A DNA stretch of 64,000 nucleotides from Megachile rotundata (lineage: Eukaryota > Arthropoda > Insecta > Hymenoptera > Megachilidae), in contig NC_134995.1 in assembly GCF_050947335.1 (NCBI RefSeq), positions 6,424,501 to 6,488,500 of the forward strand, given 5' to 3'. The translations under genes and the position numbers were made by a program. The notes beneath the pieces are model-generated. The model made no database searches. It saw only the letters and a program-made list of their open reading frames with translations, and was not told where the DNA came from. Of the stretch, positions 26,005-38,934 are shown in pieces; position 1 is the stretch's first letter; each line of letters opens with the position of its first letter.

Positions 26005-26640
26005 TATTTTGAAAATTCGTTCTAATTTAGTAAAAAATTAATCGTTCTCATAATTTACACATGCAAAGCTACATCTCTTCAATTTTTTATTAACAAAATT
26101 TTAATTCAGTGCAAAATTAATATTTTCCATAATTTATATGAACAAGGTTGCATCTCTCTAATGACAAGACCCTAATTTTTTATCAAAAAAACTTGAAAAT
26201 TAATTTTAATTTAGTAAAAAATTAATCGTTTTCTTAATTTACATGTACAAAGCTATATCACTGTAATAAAACATCAGTCTCTTTATTACAAAATTTGAAA
26301 AATTAATTTTAATTTAGAAAATAATTAATGATTTCTATAATTGACACGTAAAAAGTTACATTGCTCCAATAAGACCTGAATTTTGCATTAAAAAAATTAA
26401 TTTTAATTTAGTAAAAAATTAATCATTTTCACAATTTACATATGCAAACATATATTTCATAATTGATAACTCTACATACCTAACATCTGAAACTTTTCAT
26501 TCGAAAATTTGAAAAACAACTCTAATTCAGTAAGCAATTAATCATTACCATAATTTACATATAGAAATATAATTACATAATTAATCACACTGCACATCTA
26601 ACCAGAACTGAATTTTTCCTAACTTTCGTTAAAAAATGTG
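26005..26640 (+). repeat. Six-copy tandem repeat, spacing 80-120 bp
   Basis: A block containing AATTTAGTAAAAAATTAATC followed by a CATAATTTACAT-type segment and a TACATCTCT-type segment recurs at about 26031, 26111, 26214, 26316, 26411 and 26531. Divergence and length changes are considerable. No coding frame. Confidence 0.8.
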
Positions 26641-26644
26641 GTAT

Positions 26645-28485
26645 CTCAAGATCACCTCGAAAGAGAAATATCAGTGATTCTGTCATTGAAAAATTTATTC
26701 TGAAGAAACTATACTATGTTCATACATTCTATAGATATTTAAAAGTGTCCACATATTTCAAAAATAAAACGAAACAATTTGAACACAACATTTCATAACT
26801 TTTGTTTTGAAAAAGATACATAAAGTGCTTGATGAACGTGATATATTTATTTCTATGCCTTCATATCAGATTACTATACATCACAGGTATAGTAATACCT
26901 GTATAGGAAATGATACCACTTAATTTCCTCTAAAATCAGCAACCATTTAAATTATAAAACCATCTACGTCCAAATGAAACTCGTAACCACTTGTTCCATA
27001 AGACAGAAACTATCTCTGGCATCGATGCGCCTCCGAGATGCAATTCGTTGCGGGCTCAGGTACACTCGTCTTATCGAGTATAACAATGAGGTTTGGCCTG
27101 CAAGTGACAGGTGACAGGGCAAGGAAGAAAGGGATACAGTCGAAGAAAATGCATTCGTGACGAGAGAAAGAAGAATTCTCGGAAGTAGAGATTGCGAGCC
27201 AGAGTGAAACAGGGGGACCCTTTGATACACCATCGCAAAGCCGTCTTTCGCGGACGTGCAGACATCCTATTTACATTTATACCCACCTTCCGGTCTCGAT
27301 GGGGGTCTGAGGATGTCGTGGAACTCGTGGAACAGGGACGAGGGTGTATCCGTAGGGGCGAATCGAGCAGAGAACGCTGGATATATCCAGACACTGAAAT
27401 TTTCGCTTCGATGCTTTCAACAATAACGCATCGTACATCTTCCACGGAGCGACGAGCAATATTTCAAGCGACTGCGGACTACGTCTATGTATAGGGTTAC
27501 GTAAACCCACGTGGGTGCGATCCTGAGGGTGCACCTACATACAAGCGTCATCTCGAAAAGAATGACAACGATGTGTTGGTGTCTAACAGAATTGCATGTG
27601 TGTGTGCAAACACGACAGTGATGGCACGAATTTTCGTGAAATTTGTCACGGACGTGTTCCGTCGATGCTGGCTATAAGTTGAATCGCATTGTCGCTGTAC
27701 CTTGATGATGATCTTCAACCATTACATGCCTCTCTATAGATTCAAATATTTCAACGAAAATAAGAGAATTCTTGCGAAAGTAATATTTTTTGAACGACGT
27801 CGTATTCTGTTAATAATTGCATTTTTTCATCAATGTTCATTGTACTCAGACTTTTAATACTGCACCCCTCATTCACTAAAAAGGAGCATTTAATTCATAG
27901 AAAATCTTTTATGAAAAAATTTAGAAAAATTTTAATTCAAAAACTGAATTTTAAACAAAATATAATTCATAAAAAGCATAACATAATTTAATGAGGTAAA
28001 AGTGGAATATAAGCAGCGTTTCATGGTATAAAAGTAAAGTTACACAAAGAATAACAATTTGTTGTTTAAAATTTGAAAGGAGGAGATTTATACAATTTAC
28101 GTGCGATTTACCTTTGCTCATGCAGTATAATGGAATATAATAAGCGTATAAAATACGGGGTAGTCGTGAATGTTGCAAAATGTCCGAAATGCTTTTCACA
28201 TTAGGTAGATACGGTTTCATGAACGAAAAAAGCGAAGCGTCTCGTGAAACACGGCTTTCTAACGCTTTTGTAAGTGGATACGTTTTTAACCCTTTGACAG
28301 TTTAGCCTTCTTTGTAACGCAACCAACCGTGAAATGTAAACTCACGGCTTGACAAGCTTTTAATGTCGTGCGTGAAATTTGTTTACTTTGAAATAATTAG
28401 CGGCATAAACTGTCGAGGAATAATTGCGAGCGCAAATTGGACGACCGAAAAGCTGAACAAAGCGGCGGAATGAATCGTGGTTTTC
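26645..28485. other. Mixed spacer, no gene seen
   Basis: A CpG-rich part at about 26960-27700 carries overlapping open frames of 85-124 codons on both strands without recognisable domains. The flanks are AT-rich. TTAA-CCCTTTGACAG near 28287 resembles a piggyBac-type terminus, but no partner end was found. Confidence 0.45.
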
Positions 28486-28489
28486 GGAC

Positions 28490-29270
28490 ATGAAGAGCTT
28501 TTCAAGCTTTTGGAATTTTGAGACTTTTCTGAATTTTTGGGAATTTGCGAATTTTGGGAATTTGGGAATTTTGGGAATTTTTAAGATTTGTGGAATTTGT
28601 GGACTTTGTGGAATTTGTGGAATTTGGGGAATTTTGGAAACTTTAGAAAGTTTGGAAAACTTAGAAATTTTTGACATTCTTGGACACTTGAGAATTTTAG
28701 AAATTTTGAACGTTTTGGAATTTTAGGAATTTTGGACATTTTAAAATCTTTGAGAATTTGTGGAATTTGTAGAATTTGTGAAATTTTGGGAATTCGTGGA
28801 ATTTGTGAAATTTGTGGAATTTGTAGAATTTGTGAAATTTTGGGAATTCGTGGAATTTGTGAAATTTGGGGAATTTGGAGAATTTGAGGAATTTTAGTAA
28901 TTTTGGAAACTTTGGAAACTTTGGAAAACAAGAATTTTGGGCATTTTTAGAAATTTGGGAATTTTAGAAATTTTGAACATTTCGGAATTTTAGGAATTTT
29001 TGAAATTTTAGGTATTTGGGGAATTTCGGAAATTTTAAGAATTTTGGGAATTTGTGAAATTTGGGGAATTTAAGGAAGTATGGAAACATTAGAAAATTTG
29101 AGAAACTTGGGAATTTGGGGGATTTTTGGTCATTTGAGAATTTTAGAAATTTTGAGCATTTAGGAATTTTGGTAATTTTAGAAATTCTGGAATTTCAGAA
29201 ATTTTGGGTATTTTTGAAACTTTAGTACTTCAAAATTTTTTACCTTTAGAACTTTTAAATATTTTACTTC
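28490..29270 (+). repeat. Nonamer minisatellite TGTGGAATT (array C)
   Basis: Nine-bp units TGTGGAATT, TGTGAAATT, TTGGGAATT and TTAGAAATT run for about 750 bp. A block of about 63 bp (28751-28860) occurs twice in a row. The unit shares the GGAATTT core with the octamer arrays but has one extra base. As nine is a multiple of three, long frames arise on both strands with three-residue periodicity (Lys-Ile-Pro type). They are artefacts. Confidence 0.9.
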
Positions 29271-29274
29271 AAGT

Positions 29275-31000
29275 GTTTGCAAGTTTCATTTTTACTCCCT
29301 CAACACTATACAATTTTTCAACTTTAAATCCAACGATCTTTGAAAACTAACGCATCACAAAAATTTTAAGCCACAAAAAGTGAATTTGAATCCATAAAAG
29401 TCTGAAAATTCCAATTAAAATATTTTACAAAGCCACCGTAGTTCCACATGCAAACGCAACACACTTTTGAAAACCACTGGCTTGTTCTCTGAATCCGCGA
29501 AGCAACAAGCGAAATTAGGCTATATAATATTGACTACCAGTGTATTATCCCCTTTGTATGAAAGTTTTAATTATATTTCGTAAAGCAACATGAGCATGCA
29601 GCAGATAATTTGCTTTAGGTTAAATTATTTTGTGAAACCAGTTATCGGACTTCGCTGGCTACAGATTTTGTTGTTCATAATAGAATCTGTTCCTGAAATA
29701 TGGGTTATTGTAATACTTTTAGTCGTAAACTTTCTTTACGTCAACAAAAGATACGAGAAAGAAAAGAGGAGAAATAATGAATTTTCTGTTTGAGTGCATT
29801 CGTGCATTTAGTCGTCTCAGCAAAAATTTTCACAATTTTTATTTTGCAGAAAATTATATATTTATGAAATATATTGTTCTAGAAACAAAATTATTAACTG
29901 TTATAATTGCTACAAAAATTATGTACTTTTACTTTAAATTTCATACACGTTGAATTTTTTCAAATATCAACTTATGATAAAAGCACGTTACTAATTTCTT
30001 ATTTAATAAAAAAAATTGTATGTGAAAATATCAGTGTTACGTATTATATTCCTTACGTAGAATATAGTATACTTATAAATAATTAATAATAATAACGTTT
30101 ATCATTAATAATGTTATTCGCATAGTTCACCTGAATTGTGCTTCGAAGCAGAACGAACGTATCGCAAAATCGGAAGAAAAGATCAGTAATTTTGCAAACG
30201 TCTTGGCGGATAAATAGGAAATAATTTTGGCGAACAAATTCGGGCCACATGAAAGGAGCCAGGAGGGGAAGATAGAAAGGATTATTGGAGATTACTTTTG
30301 AACTTCGTCCGATTGTCAATACCCGTCCTCGTTTCACGGTGACGCTGCGATAACCCTTAATAAATGTCTCTGGACCGAAAAACCTGCGGGGCCAAAGAAA
30401 CACGAACGGAGGGATCAGCGAAGAGATATATTGCCCCGCGTAAATCCTCAATAAACCGTTACTGAGCCTGGCAATAAAACGAAACGGCGCCGTCACGCCG
30501 TTGCAATTATCGTTGCTTCAGTGTCACGGTACGCCACTCGATAGTCGTTGAACTTAACGCTATACTACTTGCACGTAACATGAATGCATCGTCATAAACC
30601 CGATAAAGTTTTTACCTTTACAGGTGGTAAGCTAGACATTTCGCTGCGCCTCCTAAATGGCCGCATTAACTTCAACTTCCACGTACGACATCCCCTGTTA
30701 TAACTATTACGTCGTTCCGTATCAAATGTCAGATTTCGAAACGTGGAATGGTTTTTGCGGTATATCAATTTTTCCTACGGTTTTTATTTCGGGTTTATGG
30801 ACACTGATATTTTTTATTGTATGGTTACGGATACTTTTAAAATAAAAAAAGAATTAAAATAAAATTTTGATGTAATGTAGGAGAAACAGAAATTTTTAGA
30901 TTAATGAATAGAAGTACGGTTTGTTAGATATAATAGTTAAGTGTTTCATTAAATAAACTTGCAACGTGTATTGTCAGACATAGTACTTATATTACAGTAG
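29275..31000. other. Spacer with two small open frames, otherwise nothing assigned
   Basis: AT-rich to 30080, then CpG-richer at about 30120-30700. A frame at 29590-29793 (67 codons, hydrophobic middle, basic tail) and one at 30657-30845 (listed separately) are the only ones with suggestive features. A 137-codon frame on the minus strand at 30083-30496 has no recognised domain. Confidence 0.4.
30657..30845 (+). CDS. Possible 62-residue membrane micropeptide or short last exon (weak)
   Basis: I do not recognise this product. The frame starts at CTAAATGG, a fair Kozak context. A strong acceptor-like TTTTTACCTTTACAG ends 34 bp upstream at 30623. Residues about 32-61 form a hydrophobic segment followed by a basic C-terminus (Leu-Arg-Ile-Leu-Leu-Lys), which would suit a single-pass membrane peptide. 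AATAAA occurs at the stop codon and again shortly after, which could serve as polyadenylation signal. Against it: hydrophobic frames arise easily in AT-rich DNA, no homologue comes to mind, and no upstream exon is evident. Confidence 0.2.
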   Translation: MAALTSTSTYDIPCYNYYVVPYQMSDFETWNGFCGISIFPTVFISGLWTLIFFIVWLRILLK

Positions 31001-31004
31001 ATAC

Positions 31005-31815
31005 TGTATAAGTCAGATATGCTACTCATAGTAAATTTGATATACTATCCACACACTATCCATAAGTTAGATATGCCACTCATAGTAAGTCAGATATACT
31101 TTCCACACACTATCCATAAGTTAGATATGTCACTCATAGTAAGTTAGATATACTATCTACACAATATCCATAAGTTAGATATGCTACTCATAGCAAGTTT
31201 GATATACTATCCACATACTACCCATAAGTTAGATACGCTACTCATAATAAGTTTGATATATTATTCACACACTATCTATAAGTTCGATATGCTACTCATA
31301 GTAAGTTACGTATATTATCTACACAATATCCATAAGTTAGATATGCTACTCATAGTAAGTTTGATATATTATCCACACACTATCCATAAGTTAGATATGC
31401 TACTCATAGTAAGTTACATATACTATCTACACACTATCCATAAATTAGATATGCTACTCATAGTAAGTTAGATATACTATCCACACATTATGCATAAGGT
31501 AGATATGCTACTCATAGTAAGTTTGATATACTATCCACACACTATCCATAAATTAGATATGCTACTCATAGTAAGTTAGATATACTATCCACACATTATG
31601 CATAAGGTAGATATGCTACTCATAGTAAGTTACATATACCATCTACGCACTATCCATAAGTCAGATATGTTACTCATAGTAAGTTTGATATACTATCCAC
31701 ACACTATCCATAAGTTAAATATGCTATTCATAGTAAGTTTGATATACGATCCACACACTATACATAGATTAGATATGCTACTCACAGCAAGTTACATATA
31801 CTACCCTAATTTAGA
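31005..31815 (+). repeat. 54-bp tandem repeat, about 15 copies
   Basis: The 54-bp unit contains TAAGTTAGATATGCTACTCA, then TAGTAAGTTTGATATACTAT and CCACACACTATCCA. Some neighbouring pairs repeat as 108-bp dimers; the TTATGCATAAGGTAGATATG variant occurs at about 31488 and 31596. The unit is 18 codons long and lacks stops in one frame, giving an 18-residue peptide repeat (Leu-Asp-Met-Leu-Leu-Ile-Val-Ser-) over long stretches. I regard that as incidental. Confidence 0.93.
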
Positions 31816-31819
31816 TATA

Positions 31820-33980
31820 CCCAACCTTAAATTTTTAAAATAGTCCCTCAACAGCTACACATGACCAAAAATTTTGTCCAAATTTATTTACGAAGGTTAC
31901 CTAAAGCTTCTACTAAGAAATAAAATGCATCATTAACCTCATATTTTGAAGGACACCCGAGTATCAAAAAAGATCACCAGAATTTAATATCACAAATCTT
32001 CTCGCGTTAAACCATTGTCCCACAGAAGGAAAGAGAATATGACATTGAAAAAAGCAATTCGCAGTATCGAGGCAAAAGGGTAGCAAAACATTTCTGTTGA
32101 ATTATCAAAATCCCTTTAGCAAGCGAGTGATACAGGCGGGCGTGCGTGCGTGCCTGGAAGCAACAAGGGCGAGCATTATCAGAAGCGCGGAGAACGGCGG
32201 AACCGGTAAATTTATATTGCCGGCAAATGCAAAAAGGTTTTATTAGCTTTTTACGCGCGGATAGGTTATGTCTTGCGCCACCTCTCGTCGTTAATCTTTC
32301 GAGTTTCGTGAGGATAGCGAGCAGACAAGCGAGGGGCGAGCCTGCAGTGTACGTCGGCACGCGACGAGCCCGCCTATCTGGCTCGTGTTTCAGTCACTCG
32401 GTTCCTTTCTTTTTCGTGTCTCGAGTGGGAGAGAAGCGAAAAAAAAAGGAAAGAAAGAAAAGAAGAAAGCTCACGATAAAGCCTCTAAATAATTACGGCT
32501 GACCTCTCGGCCACATTTCACCAATATTTCAACGGGAACCCCCGCTGCCAAATTACCGAGTGCCAGGTCGTCGACCGGACAATCGGGAAAAGAATGTGTA
32601 CGCGGTATCGTGACCGCCAAAAGTTTGTTCCCGTTCTCTGTATAATTCTTCGTATTACAACATTGTGCTTTAACGCGATAGAATCGGGAATGGTCAGATT
32701 AAGAGATGAATAAAAAATTTCCAGATTTCACGAGCTTTCGGACGGAACCTGATTTGCATAGATCTTGCCTTCTTAACGGCACGAACACTGAAAAGATTAT
32801 GTTTCATGCTAAGGGTAAGTGATACCATTTAACAGGAACTTTTAGAGTGATATATTGATGCTTGGCGAGTTAGATTAGCGTAATCGTCTTGGTCAACGAA
32901 ACCGTTGGATTAACGGTTAGATAAATGAAATTGAATTAATATTACAACGTACCGACATGAAAATCGTACTCTTTGTTGCAATTCTTTAATTTTGCTTTAT
33001 TGGCGAATTAAAAGTTTATGGTAGCGTTACGTGAAATTTCACTGAAACACAGAAGTTTCGAATATCCAAAATAATCTGTGGACAAGGAAAAAAGAGAGGT
33101 TAAATTGACTTCGATAAAATGAACAGTGATTGACTGCAATTTGTCTGATTGCACATGATGAGCTGACCTGGATGCAGCAACGAAAAAGGGCAAATGGATC
33201 GTGAAAGGATTGAAGCCATTACGTAAATCCTTGTGAGGCCATTACGCGAATAAGTTTAAGTACGCGTAATCAAAGTATTCGAAAATAATAAAAGTCGGGG
33301 CAAAGTTGTTTGTCGGGCAAGTTTCCTCTAAAGTTGAAGTATTGTACAAAGGGGTAAATACTTGACACGATCGTGAAACTATGCTAACCTGGCCAAGTAT
33401 AATTCAACGCTCAATTCCGTGGAACAGTCGTTCGGCTGAATGTTTTCGAGATTCGTTCGACAAGGAAAGAAGACGGAAAGGCGCGATTGCCATCGACGTG
33501 CAGGTTAAGTGCTCTTAACGACAAAAAAGCAAGACAGCCAACGGCGTAAAAGTCACGATGCTATCGGCGAAGGTTGAGCAACGTTAGGGTGGAAAGGTGA
33601 AGCATGAATATGCAACTAGCCACAACCGTTAAACACTTCCGTTGCACTTGACGCTTCTCGATCAATCGAACACCAGACGTCATCTTCGAAATTGACCGAA
33701 GAGCCGGTAATTTTACTCGTAAAATCACTGAAACACCACTTTGATGTCTGCTATAAACTGCTGATTTTTATCTTTTTAAATACTAAATACCGACAAGTGC
33801 ACTATTTTAGTATGTTGCCTCATATGTGACCGATACTGTAAAACAAAGGAGCTTGCTTTTCAGAGCTCTTAATATTGAGACAAAAATATATTAATATATA
33901 ACTAATATATTACTAATATGTTACTGTGGCGACCAACGTGTTAAGTGGCATAGTTTTTTAAAAATAAGTATGATATAGAA
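31820..33980. other. Mixed spacer, no gene seen
   Basis: CpG-rich parts at about 32100-32650 and 33370-33730 lie within AT-rich sequence. A purine run (GAAAAAAAAAGGAAAGAAAG-like) sits near 32437-32467. Open frames of 117-118 codons at 32007-32502 overlap on opposite strands and match nothing known. Confidence 0.45.
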
Positions 33981-33984
33981 ATTC

Positions 33985-34480
33985 CAAATATTTAGGAATT
34001 TAGGGATATGAGGATTTAGAGATGGAGACATTTGAAAGTATTGAAATCTGGGGATATGATGACATAGAAATCTGGAGATGGACTTAGGGGTGCAAGGACC
34101 TTAGGATGTTGGAATATGATGATACAGTTAAGAGATATAGGGATCTGGGAATGTAGGAATTTAACGATCTTGGGATTTGGGGATGTAGAATCTGTAGATA
34201 GATCTGGGGATGTTGGGATTTGGAGTTGCAGATATCTGGGAATGTATTTGAGGATGTAAGTATCTGGGTTTGCAGAGATCTGTGGATGTAGGGATCCGGA
34301 GCTACAGAGATCTCAAAGTGTAGATATCTGAGATTCTAGAGATTTTAAATATCCAGTGAAATCAATATCCAGAATATCCAGAAATATCTAGAAATCTGAA
34401 GCTACACAAATGTAAAGATCTATGAATTTAAAAGTACAGGAATCTGGAGATGTAGGAAAAATGAAGTATCTAAAAATATA
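33985..34480 (+). repeat. Degenerate octamer minisatellite (array D)
   Basis: Units such as GGAATTTA, GGGATATG, AGGATTTA, GAAATCTG, TCTGGGGA, TGTTGGGA and TGTGGATG keep an 8-bp register for nearly 500 bp. Divergence is high, so this looks like an old member of the octamer family. Confidence 0.7.
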
Positions 34481-34484
34481 AGAA

Positions 34485-35605
34485 TCCTTGCGCATCAAAT
34501 CTCCGAAGTTTACATCGGCGTTTAAACACATCCCCCGTGAAAAATACGCCGGCGTAATTAATAAATCTGTCACAGTGTAAATCTTGGCGATAAATCGATA
34601 TCTCCTAATGCTCGGGCAATTACCGGACGTTTCTACAAACATTACCGGCTCACCGAGGCAGGATACGTGCAGTTACTTGCAACGACACTTGTAGACCGTT
34701 GAGAACGGGCGAAAGGATATATCGGGGAATTCGATAATTGTCGGGGAACGCGCGTGGCCTGGGTGCTGCTCGCGTGCTAGGACCAACGGCGAACTTCACG
34801 GCTAATGAATTTACGACGAGGAGCAGCACTCCCGTGGACCACGAAGGGAATCAATAATGCGGTTAAATATTTCATGGATTTCGTGGAATGCGGCTGTGGT
34901 GTACGGTCACGTCGCACCCATCTGTCGCGATCGGGCCAACTTCAATCGTTAATGGGAACAAACGGCCACGCCGGCTGCGAACAGTGCGGATGACGTAACG
35001 TGTTTATGCGAGGCCACCGCTGACGGCGCGACGTACGGCCCTGCCCTGGTACACGGGCAAATTTACAAATTCCCCTTGAAAATCTGCCACTTCGATTCGC
35101 GAGCCGTGTCAAATCGAGCCTGATGTATGCGCAGATGCTGCCGCTGTACCTGCAGTACGCGCCTATACGTGCCGGACGATCACCGATCCGTTTCGCCAAC
35201 GTCCAAAACGGATCGTATCCATCACACGGATTTAGGATTTTATAGATATTTCAACGTCTCCTCCTACCGATTGTACCACCCGGAGCGCGGCTGAACTCGT
35301 TCTCTGACTAATATACTATCGGGGAAAACGAACGGCACGCTCGACACGTCCGATTACCTTCTATTTTGCCGAAATGCTTGCTTTATGATTTGTATCCGGA
35401 GAATTTTTTTGAAATTGCTTTTACGTATATGTGTACCATGTAACAGTATATACGTTTGTAATGGAGCAGTACACCAGTTTTTTATCTGGTACATAGGTGA
35501 ATAATAGTGGAAGCAATAAGATAGTTAGATAAAAGTGAATGTTGTCCTTAAACGTCCATGTTGAATTTAGCAAAAATTTTAGATGAATAATAATTTTGAC
35601 TTTAA
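34485..35605. other. CpG-rich patch, no gene recognised
   Basis: GC-richer sequence to about 35390 with open frames of 62-85 codons on both strands, then AT-rich. No domain or RNA gene was recognised. Confidence 0.45.
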
Positions 35606-35609
35606 TAAG

Positions 35610-36090
35610 TATAGTTGACTGTTCGGATAATGGATACCTATTTTCACTACTGTTTAAATTGTATTATTCAATATAATTTTACTGTATATAGCATTTAATA
35701 CAATTCTGCCGCATGTAGTATTTAATTAAATTTTACTACGTATGACATCAAACAAAATTCTAATATATGTAGTATTTAATAAAATTCTACTACATGCAGT
35801 ATTTAATAAAATTTTATTATATATAGTAGCTAATAAAATTGCATTACGTGTAGTATTTAATTAAAGTTTACTATGTATGACATTGAACAAAATTCTACTA
35901 TATGTAGTATTTAATAAAATTCGACTACGTGTAGTATTTAATAAAATTCTACTACATGCAGTGTTTAATAAAATTTTACAAAAAGTAATATTTAAAAAAG
36001 TTCTCCCACAAATTTTACTAAAGGTTAATAAAATAGTACGACATGAAGTATTTCATAAAACTACTACATGTAGTGTTACACGAAATTATT
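35610..36090 (+). repeat. 27-bp tandem repeat
   Basis: About 15 copies of a 27-bp unit TAGTATTTAATAAAATTCTA plus CTACATG. Some units have a TATGACATCAAACAAAATTC variant. The unit is nine codons long, producing an incidental Val-Phe-Asn-Lys-Ile-Leu-Leu frame. Confidence 0.9.
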
Positions 36091-36121
36091 TATCATTAAA
36101 TGAATTCAAAGATAAATGAGA

Positions 36122-36365
36122 TGTCTAGTGGTAGATTAAAATTATTTTTAAATGAACAGCTCTGCATTAATGATGTATTACATGATGCAGGTCATTTTCA
36201 GCTTCGACTGCCTTTCGCTTTATGCAAGAGCTGCAAATGCAGACACCTAGTAGATTAAAATTATTTTTAAATGAACATGTGTAAATCAATAATGTACTGC
36301 ATAATGTGGGTCATTTTCGTCTCTGATAACTTTTCATTTTGTATGAGAGCTGTAGATGCTTAGCA
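36122..36365 (+). repeat. Two-copy tandem duplication, about 120 bp
   Basis: CTAGTGGTAGATTAAAATTA at 36125 and CTAGTAGATTAAAATTATTT at 36247 begin two copies that stay alignable through GGTCATTTTC and ATGMRAGAGCTG segments. Identity is moderate, so the duplication is not recent. Confidence 0.75.
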
Positions 36366-36524
36366 GTGATTGCGAGAATATTTAAATCAGGGTTTCTAAA
36401 TCAATTTTAACGAATGGAGTTTTAGTTTTTTATGGTAACACTCATAAAGAAGTGATATATCTTTATTTTTTGACCTGTCAAATGTCAACTTAATTACACA
36501 GATTCATAATTGTGTTAAGTGTCC

Positions 36525-36890
36525 AAATTGTGGAATGAAATTTTAATTTTGTCAAATGTTCGCATAGTCATTGGACCGAAACATAAGTTATGCTAAATGT
36601 CCACATATCCTTGAATAGAATCGTTTTATCAAATGTCCACAGTCATTGCATACAATCATAGTCATTTCTAATGTCCACATATTCATTGCATATAATCGTA
36701 GTCTCATCAAAAGTACATATAGTCATTGGATACAATCTTTATCTCAAGTGTTCATATTCTCATTGCATAGAATCATAATTATATCAAATGTCCACATACC
36801 CATTAATGACACTTTTATCAAGTATCTGCATAGAATCGTAATTTCACGAAGTTCCCACATATCCTTTCACCAAACTCTTTGACTTTGACT
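36525..36890 (+). repeat. Tandem repeat, unit about 41 bp
   Basis: Eight or so diverged units containing TGTCCACATATTCATTGCAT and then ATAATCGTAGTCTCATCAAA. Spacing varies by a few bases. Confidence 0.75.
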
Positions 36891-36894
36891 TAAC

Positions 36895-38930
36895 ATTAAA
36901 TTTGATCACTCAGACACCTAACCATTTACTTATCTCAAAGTTCAACTCACAGTATCACATTTTAAGTATGCAATAGCACAACGACACAAATAAACTAAGC
37001 GTTTCAGCAGTCGCTTCGTAATTAGGACTCGACAAACGTTAGACGAGAGCAGCAAAAAGAGGAAGCTGCACGAAGGTGATTCAAAATGAGGAAGGCGAAA
37101 AGACGAGCAGCGCGAAAGTTCGCAACCGAGGGTAACTGCGAGAGTGTCTTGCTCGCAGGACACATAAAATATCAGCCGGAAGATTACCATCGTCCCCTGA
37201 TCCTCCACTGGTTCCTCCACATCCGCCTTCTGCCTCGCTAGTTTTTACCGGGAATATATGCACCGACCGTCGCTTTGTTACTTCTCCCTTTTTTGCTCGC
37301 CTTCCTTTCGTCCAGCGGACTGCTGGCCCGCCAAACGACCCTTCTTCTACCTAACCCCTCGAGCCTGTTCGACCTAACCCGGCCCACCCACTCATATCGT
37401 ACTGTTTCCGGGCGCAAGTGGTGCCTGCAAGTTGCATTAGTGGCAGGGAATTATCAATGAACGCTCTCTCTGCCGCGCATTTACTTCGCCACCTTATTTC
37501 TACCGGTTCTGCTCGAGCGTGAATGCATTACGAGTTCCGGCGAATCAGTCTCGCGTGTACACAGCTAAGATGTTTTCAGTGTGAACGTAATTAGTCGCAG
37601 CCACGACTGCACGATATTCCACTATGATTTTAACACCCGGTTTTCTAACCTCGGCTGATTTATTTGAGAACGCGAGAAAAGTGCATAAGTTCAACCCCCA
37701 CATTAATCTGAACTCCCTAGAAATTATGGACAATTCAAATACCAGTAAGCAAGTTATATTGAAGAGGAATATTACTTTGTGAAAAAACCCTACATAAGAT
37801 TCGATAAATATAAAACTAAATACTGTATAGAAAAGATTCCGAATAAAGGCTAAGTGATTCTAAATGATGTGTCTGAAGAAAGGGCAACGGACGCGCTACT
37901 TGCACCGGAGCGCATCTATTCGTATCCTGTCTGGGTTAGATATCGATTAATTCGTTGACTCGTATCCCATGCCCATCCTCGTTCCAACTGTCACGTGATT
38001 GACGTCTCATAATTTAGTTGTGCCGATTGATACGACATGCGAAGAGTCGTCAACCATCATTAAACGTACTCGAGCTGGGTCACGAACCCCAGGAAGTGCT
38101 TTAAATATCTTTATCCTTTTTATCTTGTCAACCATATGCCCAAATATCGGCATTACATGCTTGGACCATAAATAATCTTCTGTTTGAAATGGGCTGTTTG
38201 ACGCGTGACATCCTCATTATGTCATATTTTGTTTTATGATCTCAAAAATGCCAGCCTAGGTATACTAAATTATTTTATTAGAAAATCAAGGGAGTTCTAA
38301 AAAGACCATCCAGGGACTAAAATGTCTAAAACAGCACATTTCTACACATTGTTCAAAATTCTGTCGTGAAAGGACTGTCGTTGAGAAGGCAACTTCAGTG
38401 GTTATAATTTTGTTCGAATGGCAGGCAAAGTAGAAACCACAGCCCTAATCCAAGTGCTGGATTTTCTTGGTCAAGCTTTGAGGTTGTATCTCAAAAAACC
38501 CTTCAGTCAGCGTACCGTTTATTCTCCACCCTCTCCTTTCACCTTCCTTAGGCGTTACGCCACCTGCGGTAGTTGAAACTACCCCTGGTCGACCCAACAC
38601 CGGCTTTTACTACTTTCATTACGTTTTATCGTCACTCGCCTCAAGAACCTGGCGCGTTCATTTTTTAATTCGCCGTAGATCGAGCAACGGCACACTTGCC
38701 TGCGACTATATTAAGCTCGTAATTCTTGCAAAGTGAAAGCTAGAAGAGTCATTGCCGCGCCTTGTAAGCTGCCTTCAATTTCCGCCATTTTTCAACAGTG
38801 TAGCGTGTACACTCAGGTGCAACGATTCCTTCGGATGGGATGTGTGTGCGCTTCATGATGTTTTAATTAACGTGTTTTTATGTTTCTGGATTTGTGTTTA
38901 AAGTTTTGTATTTGTATATTTAAGAGATTC
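36895..38930. other. Mixed spacer with CpG-rich parts, no gene seen
   Basis: CpG-rich at about 37000-37560 and 37880-38850. CCGCCATTTTT at 38782-38792 is a strong YY1/PHO-like word. Open frames of 60-92 codons are unsupported. Confidence 0.45.
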
Positions 38931-38934
38931 TTAT

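Noticed and set aside
28287..28300. TTAA-CCCTTTGACAG as the end of another piggyBac-like element
   Set aside because: No matching inverted end with TTAA was found within the neighbouring kilobase.
31005..31815. CRISPR-like regular repeats
   Set aside because: Units are contiguous, diverged and without unique spacers, in a eukaryotic-type sequence. It is an ordinary minisatellite.
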